Part shown: one piece after another, positions 12,298 to 22,850 of the stretch
How positions within the stretch are numbered: the first letter of the stretch is position 1
How the letters are laid out: each line of letters starts with the position of its first letter
Assembly: GCA_033026295.1 (NCBI GenBank)
Contig: CM065182.1
Span: 17,132,715-17,196,714 of the forward strand
Direction: 5' to 3'
DNA from: Channa striata
Taxonomy: Eukaryota > Chordata > Actinopteri > Anabantiformes > Channidae
Length of the DNA stretch: 64,000 bases
Program-made: the position numbers and the translations under genes
Notes under the pieces: generated by a model
What the model was told of the DNA's origin: nothing
Databases searched by the model: none
The model's input: the letters and a program-made list of their open reading frames with translations, nothing else

Positions 12298-15200
12298 CAT
12301 GTACACTTTTATCCACCTATTCCCCCACTTTTCATCTTAACACCTCACTAAAGCACCATTTGCCTTGCCGGTCCCTATGTATCCTCCCATCTTTTTTTCT
12401 GAATCCTGGTTCCTGTCTCCTCCTTGATAGTCTTACTCACAAACCGTGACTATCTGCCACTGACAGAGTCGCTACAGGATTAGAGAAGGATGAAGAATGC
12501 GGAGCACGGTCAGCCAGCACCTCCTGCTGTACACGAGAAGCAAATGACTCACAGGTCTGCTGTATCCTTGAAACCCACAGCAAGGGCATCAGAGATTTCC
12601 TTCACTCAAGTATTGTCTTCGCGTTACATTGAAATGATTTCAGTTCACCAGTTGTCAAGCAAAATGAAAGACATAGGTGCTTTTACATTTTGAGTTTTCA
12701 AGACATGACCTGTACCTTTCAATTGTGGCTTTTTGATAAGACAGTATTTTTTGGGTATGCTTATTTTCAAGCCAAGCAACATTGTTTCTGAAGCATTTAT
12801 CATCATAAAGCGGGTGACAAATGTGGGTAATAAGACACAGCACTGATTTAATTGGTCAATAAACTTTGCCAACTCATTTGCTAATGAAGTTACTGTTTGA
12901 GTCAATTTCCAAGTGGAAATGCTGCTGTCTGGCATGAGAAACCTAAATTAGTTCCGTCTTAACGTATATTGAATATCCTTAAGTTTTGGACTGTTGGTTT
13001 AACAATATTGCCAGACACTTTAGTCAGAATGATTTATTGATAGTGATAATTAATAGTCTTTTAATTACAGCTTTTTTTCTCATAAAAAGAGAGGACAAGC
13101 AGTCACTGAAACACAACTCGATCAATCTTTTATTAACTAATATCATCTATTTATTATCATCTATTAATTATCTTTATTAATTATTATGTTACATTAAAAC
13201 AGCTGAATAATGCATGGCTCTGCCCAGAACATCACAATGTCAGTCTCCACCTTTAATCTAGTCAAAATGGATTTTGATTGATTGATTTAGTGCGTCTTTG
13301 GCAAATTTGGCTATAATGAAGAATCTGGGACACGGCAGTGCAGGCAGTTCCCTCTGTGTTTCACATTTCCGATTCTAGCAGCAGCCTCAAGTCGTGCTCT
13401 CCGAAACTAGACAGTTAGACAGTGCTTTATCATCAAGAGATTGACACAGCAGAGCATTCTCATCAGTATTTCATACCCTCTGAGATCCTACAAACCGTGC
13501 TGGCACCAGAGGATTCTTGCATGGGCAACGTGTGAACACATACAGACGACGGACACAAACATGTGCAGTGCTATTACTTTTGACAACAACTGTGTCCTTG
13601 TCGGACCTCTGTTATTAGTCAGGAGCGAACAGTGTGAGCCAGTGCTAAGTAATTCAGAGAGGGGAGAGTGTTCGAGAATAGACAGAATGAGAAGCTGAAC
13701 GACAGAGCTTGGCAAAGCTACAGCGCTTCACTGCAGAGGTTTTAAATCCTTTAACGTGATTTCCCTCATCCTATTAAAGACATAGCTATGGATAGGGAGA
13801 CTGTACAGTGTTGCGTAGGCCTACAGGAGGGAGAGGGAAAGTGAGAGGGAGAGAAAGGGATTGAGGTTAAATGAATGTTTGAATATAGGGAACAAATCAT
13901 CAATCCAGTTCCATTTCTGTCTGCAATCAGGCTCTGGAGCTGGTCTCTCTGCTCTCTTAGAATGTTATTTTCTGCTTTTCACAAAGACATCTAAACAAAG
14001 CTTGACGTCATCATGCGACATTGAAGAAGAAGCCATTTTTAAGGCAAGCCACGACCCACCCCAACCACCTTTACCTGGGGCCTTCATCTAACCCTGATGT
14101 CAAAACCTAAACCAAATGGCATCTTTGCACAGTTTAATCCAAACTTTTTGACCAATAAAAAAATCCTGAAGCTGCTTTAGTGTAAGTGATCTGCCATTTT
14201 GTTGCCTGGAATCAACAGACACCTGCCTTTCTACATGGCCGCACTATTTCAACAACGGGCTCCATACCGGCCAGACATGCTAGGGCTTTTAGCTTCAGCT
14301 GCATTGAGCAGCTGCATTGAGCCCACTGAAGCGTATCATTTCACTTCTGCTGCTCTGTGTTTGCTTATGAAAAGGCCTAAACGTAAACGGACACAAATGA
14401 AATGAATGAATGCAGAGAACTGGAAAATTAATAACAACAACAACGTTTCTTGGTTAATAATTTCAATTATTTTAGTCCTTCGAAATTTGGTGGCTGACGG
14501 AATTCAGCGTGTCGCACTTCTTCTCCTTCGCTTTATCTGTTACTTTCCCGCAATATTGCCTGCCTAACCACTCTATTTATCTCTGCATTAGCAACATTAT
14601 ATTCATCCCGTCAGAGCAAATTTCATTAAAAAATCATTAGTTGTTGATTATAGGAAATCAAATACTGGAAAAAGAGGGCAGCTAATGGAAGAATAATGTC
14701 AGAAAGATTGATGGATTGGCAACAAAATAGGCATTCAATCTCAGCATAAGATCCATGCCACTTTCCAAAACCATCTACTCAGACCAGGACACACAAATGC
14801 AAGGAACTGGAGCAGAAGAGATCCTTCGTGTTCAATCTTGGTTCTGCCACAGCTATATTCTACAACTATATACTGTATGACATAAAGCTGTGGAGTTGTT
14901 CACTGACCCCATTTGATTCAGGCAATTCATATTTATCTCTCTCTGTCCACAAGGACTATTAAGACGAGGACCTCAGCATCATCACTGTATTCTACCTGTG
15001 ACAGCTGTTAATTTGAGAGGACTCTGTACTCATGTCGCTCATTAAAAATGTTTTATAAATGCACTTTTAATCAATTATTAAGTGACTTAAGCAGGTTCTT
15101 AGTGATTTGCTTAATAGCGTGGCACCACACTGTCACCTTGGAGCAGGAAAGGTTTGGATTCAGGCTGTGCAAAGTTTGCATGTCCTCCCCACCAAACTTT

Positions 15201-18049
15201 ACTGAACATGTATATTTACAATTTGACTAATGAATTACAATACTGCTGTTATTCTTGTACACAAGCAGCTCCTATCTCAATTAAATCTCCATGCGTGGTG
15301 GTTTTGAACCTCCAATGTGTTCACAGCAGAGCCAAGTCAAGACACGCTTGTATCCTACAGTCTGCAGTACTTGCCTGAGGTTGCTTGCAGAACCACAGAT
15401 GTCGACATTACAGCGTCCTAGTGTAGGAAACTTAACCCAAACGGTCACGTTGTAAGAAAGACTTGACCTAAAGTCACGGGTCCAATAACACACGTTACAG
15501 ACTTACAGAATTAGCTATTAACAAAGTATGTGAGAATTTAAGAAAAAAAAAACGCTCTATTTTGTGGTTAGACATTTGATCTGAATATCACACAGCATTA
15601 GAACGACAGTTTATTGTTCTTTTGAAGGTAAAGGCCTTTGTAATATTCAAATAATTTGAAGGGACACAATTTATTTTGGCAAACATGAAGCACATATACA
15701 GTAAAACCATCTGAATCTTAAATACTCAGAGATGCAACAGCAACTTGTTTCCAGCAGAGAGAGCTGTCCTCCAACAGCTGCACAGTGGAAATGCGTCAGG
15801 CCTTCTGCAGGGGATCATGTGGATCAGCTGCTAATGTGGTGTATTGTGTCTTTTGCACCGATTTGTTATATCCAGCTCCAGTAGCAAACTTATGTCATGA
15901 TTGTTTATTAATGTGTGACTTAATACTATGTCACAATGTGCCAATATGACTTTTCATGTTTATACTTGGTCAACACTTAAATTTAGTTAAATAGAAGATA
16001 ATGTCAAGCTACAGAACTAAGATCTGTCAGCATTTTAACATAAAATCCAATATTTTCCTGACTTTTACTCTCTGCTGCCCCTTATGCTCCTTGGAGCCGC
16101 TTAATGGTCATTGGAAACTGTTGGAAATTTTGTGTTGAATTACTGACTTTTGATGTAAATTTTGGGACAAAACATTAACGCGCACAGATTTTACACCTTA
16201 GCATTCCATATCCAATTCTTCCTCATCCATCCTTCTAATCATGCATACCCCTTCTGTATTTTAACTCTTGTGACCCAAAGATGCAGCAGCAGCATGCACA
16301 ACCTTGACTTTTGAAACAACGAGCGTATATCTCTTCGCTGAATGCGAGCCAAATCAGCCTATGATTTATTACCTGTCCAGTTTCACTACACTCCCATCAA
16401 ATCAGGTGAAGATGAAAAGCTTGATCTTCTGATGCAATTTAAGGAAAAAAAAAGACTTTCACTCAAACTCAGTGTTTCTGACAGAAAAACGTCAGGACAG
16501 GTCTGGACAGACACTGCATTGTTTTATTATGTTAATAATATTCCATAAGCAGATGATATATTCTGCAGCTACTGGTTCTTTAATCTCCTTATTGACCTAT
16601 GATGGTCAGAGCCCCAGGACTTTTAGCACACACAGTTTCTCCCGTCTCATTTTGACTTGAGAAGTGGCTCTTTTCATAGTAAGAAATTGTGGTCAGTGGC
16701 CTCTAGTTCAGAGGTGAAATTTAGTTTAACTTAGTTTTCACATATTACAACACTTATTCACTTATTAGCATATTATACATATGCAAGCATATCAAAAATG
16801 TGTGAATGATAGATAAATTGTATCCTATTTTAACATTCTTTGAAATATATGAGAATAAATGTACGTAACAAGGTCATGTAAAGTTTTCACAATATAGAGA
16901 TAATTGAGTAACAGAGCCACAGTAAAATCATGGAGGTAACATAATACCTGACAGAGTCCTCTGCTGGGACAGGATATGTCGCAAAATAATAAACATATCT
17001 TGGAAATCTCCATAAATTCAAAATGATAAATAATTTCTTTAGTAAACAATTATGTAATTATCATGATGGTATAAGGGTTTGACATGAACAAAAAGTGAGG
17101 AACTGCATTGAACTACTAAATAAAGAAAGTGTTTGCTCATTATTTTGTTATAATAGTGACACTATAGTGTTCGGAAATGTTCATGTTAGCATTAGCAGCA
17201 GCTGGAGGTACATTTGCAATTAATATGCAAAATAAAGCTGCTGTTATCAATATCATGAATATTTGAAATCACATGTAGGTTAAGTAACTGCTTATATGTG
17301 AAAGGTTCCATCTTGTTATCCTACAACTTTGCAATGCCTCAGACCTACAGAGCATTTTAGCGTCTTTCAGCTTATTTTTTTGGTTTGACACCTTGCGGCT
17401 TTGCGTTTTTGCTTCTCTCGTGCTCTTGAGCGTGTGCAGGCAGCTGCTGTCTTTAAACGCAGCCCTGATTCCCACTGTGAGCTACATGCCCAACACCTAA
17501 CGACGGACAACGTGTGAGCACAGGGAAGCATTTAGCAGCTAAAGAGCCAGACGCGTCCCCCCGGGGGAGTCTGTGGAGAACAAACTGAGTTATTACGCTT
17601 TCAATCATCAGCTGAACACAAACCCCACTGTAAACTGCTTGATGATGTTGCTTCGTGTCTAGCGGAGGTTTCCATAGGCAGAAGTTTGCGAACATGTTTG
17701 CCATGGCAACTTAAAACTTTACAGCAGTGGTCGTTCCAGCTTGTGTTTGCTGCCCCCAAGTGGCCAAATCACAACAATGCGAGGTTCAATCTCTCACTCT
17801 TTTGGCTTTTTTTCCCTAAAATATAACGAAATTACTCATAATGATGATTCCTGTGAAGGAGGCACCATGTGGATGAACACACAGCCAACCTAATATGAAC
17901 ATATAGAGAAGTGTAGGCCTTTAATGAATAATAACACATTTATTACTAGTAGGTAGATTTTTGCAACAATACTGTCTTTGAATATCACCAGTGCGCCACA
18001 GCTGTTATTATTTCTATATGCCCTGTGTAATACAATAATTCCTGGAACC

Positions 18050-18075
18050 AAAAAAAAAAAAAAAAAAAAAAAAAA
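18050..18075. repeat. Poly(A)26 tract
   Basis: A run of 26 A residues just upstream of the CpG-rich promoter block. It could be the tail of an old retroposed copy or a mononucleotide microsatellite. It may also act as a nucleosome-disfavouring tract beside the promoter, which is inference only. Confidence 0.9.
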
Positions 18076-18081
18076 GCAATC

Positions 18082-18089
18082 TGACGTCA
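18082..18089. promoter_or_regulatory. Consensus CRE palindrome TGACGTCA
   Basis: A full-consensus cAMP response element, the binding site of CREB/ATF proteins, lies immediately upstream of the CpG-rich block inferred to be the nlgn2 promoter. The site itself is read directly from sequence. Its use in activity-dependent transcription of this gene is inference from position. Confidence 0.45.
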
Positions 18090-18260
18090 GCCCGGTGCAG
18101 ATCCTCATGTGAAAACAATCAAAGCAGCAAATCCCTAAAACCTCTGCCTCATTTTCTACACATGACGGCTGCAGCCGAGCGGGAGCATGATGCCTGATTT
18201 ATGCGTCGCAGCTCCTCGTCATGACAACAGGCTGTGATTGAAAGATGCAAGTGATGTGAA

Positions 18261-18293
18261 AGAGAGAGGGAGAGAGAGAGAGAGAGAGAGAGG
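18261..18293. repeat. (AG)n microsatellite in promoter block
   Basis: A near-pure AG run of about 33 bases at the upstream edge of the CpG-rich region. GA tracts are polymorphic and can influence promoter chromatin in animals; no effect is shown here. Confidence 0.9.
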
Positions 18294-18834
18294 AGCCGCT
18301 GAAGCACAAGCGGCGGGATCTCCTCCAGCGGCTCTCCAAATCATATTAGTGCATCTGTACGTCTACACCGCGCACTGTAGCTCCTGTTTCCAAAAAAACC
18401 ATGAAGGCGAAACGGAAGATCCCGTCTCTGTTTGTCGGTGTAGAGCATCACACGCCAAGTGAAACCAAGTGAGAACCGCACGCAAGCGCGTAAAGAGGAG
18501 CCCGGACAGCTGATCCGGCGGGGTGACTTCGGAGCGCCGTTCGCCCGGTCCAAGTCGAACAGTTCGTGCGTGTGAAGGCCGTCGGCGGGCGGCGGGGCTG
18601 ACAGCCCACCGTGGATTATCATCAGCGCGGACAAATGAGGGAAACAGGAGCGATCCCTGCGCCCACTTCGGAAGCGACGCGCAGAGTCTCGACGCCGTAG
18701 CGTTACGCATTCGTTTTTAGCGCGAGTGCTGCTTTTGTCACTTTGATTTCCGCTCGCTGCTGCATCTCTCAACAACACTGTAAAAGTCACATTATCTGTG
18801 CATAAGAAGCAGATCTGGGTGTTGTCAGAGAGGC

Positions 18835-18900
18835 ATGAGAGGAGGAGGAGGAGGGGGGCAGTATGAGGTGTGCTTTTTTTGGAAAAGCCGGAGAAAATAG
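18835..18900 (+). other. Upstream ORF 1, 21 codons
   Basis: An ATG followed by a GGA/GGG repeat gives a six-glycine run and a basic end (KSRRK) before TAG. It lies in the inferred 5' leader. If the transcript starts upstream of it, scanning ribosomes would meet it before the neuroligin start. Confidence 0.4.
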
Positions 18901-18923
18901 ACGGACACCGAGAAGGTGTGCTG

Positions 18924-18995
18924 ATGTGCGGAAGCCTGCGACGCGTTGCCCTCCTGAGAAACACATTGCGATCTGGGAAGAAATGGCCTAGTTAA
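18924..18995 (+). other. Upstream ORF 2, 23 codons
   Basis: ATG to TAA in the inferred leader exon, encoding a basic peptide that starts MCGSLRRVALL. It has no recognised homologue and would be relevant only as a translational control element. Confidence 0.4.
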
Positions 18996-19044
18996 GACAT
19001 CATCGACCGACCGCCGGAGGATTCCGAAGAAGAATCGTGTTTAG

Positions 19045-19101
19045 ATGGACGGGCCATCATCATCATCATCATCGTCGTCGTCGTCGTCGCCGTCCTCATA
19101 A
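19045..19101 (+). other. Upstream ORF 3, poly-serine, 18 codons
   Basis: ATG GAC GGG CCA is followed by five TCA and six TCG codons, then CCG TCC TCA TAA, giving MDGP, eleven serines and PSS. The coding run is a (CAT)n/(CGT)n trinucleotide repeat, so its length may vary between individuals. It ends 26 bases before the inferred splice donor and would precede the neuroligin start in the spliced leader. Confidence 0.5.
19055..19090. repeat. Compound (CAT)n(CGT)n trinucleotide repeat
   Basis: About five CAT-phase units are followed by about six CGT-phase units, inside the inferred 5' leader exon. The change from CAT to CGT is a single transition spread along one half of the array. Confidence 0.9.
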
Positions 19102-19724
19102 TTCCGGGGCTTGCATCGTCTTTATAGGTAAGCCACAGGATCAGCACCAGCTCCTTAACGTGACTACAGATTTTCCGTCACTCATGGGTTTTCATGTGTG
19201 CGCAATCTGCGAGCTTTGGTGACTTCGCACATTGCGCACCTTATCCATCTTGACGCACCGTCACAATTGGGGGAATGAGATTTCAGTGTGAATCCTTACA
19301 GCACTTCGGTGCTATAGCACATATTCTCTTGCTTTCGGCGGCAGCCTTTGCCTTGGCCTTGCCTGTTGATAAGCTGCCACATCTTCACACGATCAGTGCA
19401 TTCTCCACAATCAGCAGCCCGTCATTTTAAGCATGTTGCCAACAAGATGACATTCGTGTGATTTACTTTGACTCAGCTCGTGATGTGTGCTGTCAGTCAG
19501 TTTGACTGCTCTTCTCATTTGGGCTCCTGTATGTTCTGGTCGTTAAGGTAGATATGATTTTAATAGCGCCTTTATTACGTGTGTTAATGGCCAGTTAATT
19601 AGATAAACATGCTGCCATGCTCTAATATAACTGATCTCTACCAGAGTGTATGACAGGCCTCAAACTCAGAAGATGTCCTCTCTAATGAACAAACCCACAG
19701 CAGCTCTGAGATGCGCACAGTGTG

Positions 19725-19758
19725 CACACACAGACACACACACACACACACACACACA
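19725..19758. repeat. (CA)n microsatellite
   Basis: A CA dinucleotide run with one interrupting G, about 600 bases downstream of the inferred exon 1 donor. Confidence 0.9.
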
Positions 19759-22479
19759 ACAAGGCTTGTGCCCTAGAAGATGCAGATAGGATTGTGAATT
19801 AAATGCACACACTCTGATGATCCAGGGAAGGCTCCATTAATATTCAGCGGTGGTTGGGCTGTGCTCAGTTAATGGCAGACAACAGGACCTCTGTTCTGAC
19901 AGGTCATGGATGAGAAATGGTATATTTTCATTTTTAGGCAATGAATGTGTTTTTTTTCACAGATACAATGCCTGTAGCTACAGAGGAGTGACATTTAAAA
20001 TCCATCAGAAAAGCAATAAAGTGGTTTTGTAGACTTTTGCAGAATTTGGTATTGCTCTTGTCCGCGTAGTGTTGAAATAGCTGTAATTGCTTTCTTAGGC
20101 TGGCATCACCTTGCCTTTGATACTGGCTTTTGGAAACTTTAATGTGTATATCAGAATATGGTTAAAGACATGGGAGACTTGTGTATGGGCATCATATACC
20201 ACACATTTATCTGTCTGCATTTCTTCACCAATTTGTCCTGAAAGATTCCATGGAGGCCAAATTTAAAAGCTGGCAGAGAACTATACAGAACTCTAAACTG
20301 AAAAACAATTTTTGAGACATTTAAAAGCAACATTTCTTAATTAAATAAAAAATGTCTGTTCCTGATATTTTTTAATTTGTGCTCTGTTTTTGTCATTCAA
20401 AAGCAAATGGGCCTGTGGAAAGGAATGATCCTTTAATATTACCAACCATGTGGTGCAGTGACATTATACACATACTGTTGTCAACTAAACTGCAGTTAAT
20501 GCATGAATCATAACAGCTCAAACTGGTTGGGCAACAATGTTTGGTCTTACTCACACTAGGCATGGGTGCCCAGTATCATCCCTGAGCCCAGTTCTCCCCT
20601 GTCCCATTTTCAGCACGGTCCTGGACTCACTTTGCACTATAGCAGTCACACCCTTGTAGCTTAATTTCTTTAGAGAAGTGCTCTCCTGCGGTCATAGCAC
20701 TGGAGTTTTGTATTACGATGGAGAATTGTGTGCTAAACCATGCCAGAGAATGGACGGGATCGCTCACTAGTCAAATGAATTGGACTTTAGGCGTTAAATG
20801 TGTGAAGGGACAGTACCTAGCCCTTAATATCCAACATTCCCAGATTACTGAATCAAAAAAAGTTATAGAGTAAAGCATTAGTTTGTATGGTGATGACCAC
20901 AGTGTAATTTGCTTTCTTGAAAAAATAAATGGAATAAAATGTAATCATTGGCTGCGAAATGGGTTGGATGACCACATGAAGTGCAGACTCACAATCTAGA
21001 AAAAGAAGATGTTAAAGCTCATTGTTTAATGAGGCGTGCTGGGTAATATGTGCGTGACTAAGGTGACGTGTCCAAAAGTCCAAAAGTGTGATAGTCTCCC
21101 ACACATAAACTGGGTCTTTCCTAAAGGATGGAAGGATTAATATCCATTGGTGGTGCACACACCTCTAAAAGAGTGTGAGGGGGGGAAAGGGCCCAGCATT
21201 GAAACGTGGCTCTCCTGTAATTCTGTTGTATGATATGGTCTCAGCCTTTAGGGGATTGCTTAGTTGCTTTAGTCAAAGCTTCATTGTGACCTGATTGCCT
21301 TTTTTTGTCTAAACACAGGAAACACTTGAATTCCTTATTCAGGCTGGTATGACATGTCAGTTTTTGCTAGTGCTAATAAATGCGTGTTTTGAAGTGCACA
21401 TGTTAGATTTCAAACACTGCATAGATATGATGTAGAACACGGATTTGACTGTTTGTGAAATGGTATTTTAGTCTCCTCTCTAATGTTGCAGTGCTGTGTC
21501 TGAATTAAATTTGTTCCATTGTAAAAACAAAATTTGCTGTTCCACTGAGTCAACTAGCCTTGCTATGAGACAAAATGAACAAATATAAAAACTAACTGTG
21601 TTTTAGCTGCCGGATCTGCAGGCTTCTGTGTGGGCATAGGCTGCCTGCTACAGCTACAGAATGTGCCTTATGAAGTGTGATTTGTTTCCTAATTTAAAGC
21701 CATCTCAGTGCTAACACAATCCAAATAAAAGTGTTCTTCTCTTTCGTTCACTTTTGCATTTTAGTGGGTTTAAGTAATTTAACTTCAAATGGAAAGTGGC
21801 ATTAAAAGCAGTGATTTGTAAAGACCAGCTAAAATTAAATTTTTTGTTCCCCTTTTTGCATCTGCACATTTAAATTCAGCTTATTTAACTCTATTTCCAA
21901 TGTTTAACTCTGCAGTCTGTAATTTGATACTATCCATTTTTAAAGTATTAATACTTGTGTCTTTGCCATTTTAAATGATGCTGTTACCAGAGACTTCTGT
22001 GTGCTGCTCTTTAACAAGCCATAGTCAAGTGCATTTTAAATACCCATCATAACAAAAACATAACAAGCTGTACTGTATCATTATGTTACTGTCATATAAA
22101 AAGGCAAGTGCTCTCCGAGCAAAATTATATACTCTCATATAATCCAGTTGCGCTGAAAGTCCATTTTGTTGTTGCCTTTGCGTTAATTATCTTTTAGGTG
22201 TTTTAGAACCTGTCTGGAGCTTCCCCCGTGACGCACTAAATTGATTGGACATTGTTTAAAAGGCAAACATGTGTACATGTGTATACAGTAGGTCCCACAG
22301 TTTCACCGTGCAAAACAGAATAAACCAAAGCCGTGAAGTTCAGGAAAGCCCAGCATTAAAACGACGTTTAGGGCAAGAGTTAAAAACCATTTCCTAAAGC
22401 TTTTAGTGTTTCCAGTCGCACAGTGGTTTCAGTAACTGTTAAATAAAAGGTGTTTGGAATAGGCCAGATCGAGTAACTA

Positions 22480-22850
22480 GGCAAGAGGGGCCTTGCTCAA
22501 GGAGGTAACCAAGAGCCCACTAGTCCAACCTGCTCCACACTGCATACAACCCAAGAGTGACAGTTCTCCTTTCAGCCTGACAATAACCCAAGGCATAGGG
22601 CCGCATAGAGTGCCTACAGGACGAGTCTTTGACTGACTTTGAGTCGTCCTGAACCGCACAAATATCTGTGGAGAGACCTGAAGATGGCACTTCGGGCTCT
22701 TGTTGTTCAGTCTGGTGGAGCTTGAGGGGATCTGCCAGGAACAATGGAATAAAACGCTCAAATCCAAGTGTGCAAAGTTGGAATGTAGAGACTTTTCTAA
22801 GAAGACTCAAAGTTGTAATTGCTGCCAACGGGACTTTTACAAAAAAACAC
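22480..22850 (+). pseudogene. Internally deleted Tc1-like transposase relic
   Basis: A decayed fragment of a Tc1/mariner-family DNA transposase on the plus strand. The first part (about 22485-22535, 'ggggccttgctcaaggaggt' and onward) matches the middle of fish Tc1 transposase genes. It then jumps to the C-terminal catalytic region, where the reading can be followed across frames as DNNPRH (22578 on, equivalent to the DNDPKH catalytic segment), LWRDLKMA (about 22660), EGICQEQW and CAKL, and finally RRLKVVIAANGTFTK (about 22800-22845). Several frameshifts and stops and the missing central segment make it non-functional. Terminal inverted repeats were not identified. It lies inside the inferred nlgn2 intron 1. 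Confidence 0.8.

Larger units (their letters stand above)
1..18080. other. Upstream intergenic DNA, no gene recognised
   Basis: AT-rich, stop-dense DNA upstream of the nlgn2 promoter. The open frames are short (at most about 140 codons), lack codon bias or recognisable domains, and are not bounded by convincing splice sites in a consistent series. The stretch contains small repeat relics (about 463-516 and 4510-4640), a (GT) tract near 7.7 kb, a (CA) tract near 12.3 kb, a short heptamer repeat near 10.75 kb and a perfect hairpin near 11.17 kb, each listed separately. Distal enhancers or an unrecognised non-coding RNA cannot be excluded by reading alone. Confidence 0.6.
18780..19127 (+). other. 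nlgn2: nlgn2 5'UTR exon 1 (5' end undetermined)
   Basis: A probable non-coding first exon. The 3' boundary is supported by the strong donor ATAG|GTAAGC, which places the last exon base at 19127. The 5' end shown is arbitrary, because no transcription start can be read. Splicing would join it over a 24.8 kb intron to the acceptor ttttccag before 43899. This structure of a CpG-island leader exon, a long intron and a start codon in exon 2 suits the family, but it is inferred without transcript evidence. The exon holds at least three ATGs, each followed by its own in-frame stop, so translation of neuroligin cannot begin here. Confidence 0.5.
18150..19130 (+). promoter_or_regulatory. nlgn2: CpG-rich promoter region of nlgn2 (inferred)
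   Basis: This is the only extended GC- and CpG-rich block in the window, densest at about 18480-18720, in strong contrast to the AT-rich surroundings. It sits at the 5' end of the inferred transcription unit and overlaps a probable non-coding exon with a strong splice donor at 19127/19128. No TATA box is evident, as is usual for CpG-island promoters with dispersed initiation. A long reverse-strand open frame across this block (18341-18964) is an effect of high GC with few stops and is not annotated as a gene. Confidence 0.65.

Noticed and set aside
18341..18964. 207-codon minus-strand open frame over the CpG-rich block
   Set aside because: It is explained by high GC with few stop codons. It has no recognisable domain, its composition is arginine-rich and low-complexity, and it overlaps the plus-strand promoter/leader.
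19037..19222. Open frame with His6 and Arg7 runs
   Set aside because: It is an alternative reading of the CAT/CGT trinucleotide repeat and runs through the inferred splice donor at 19128.
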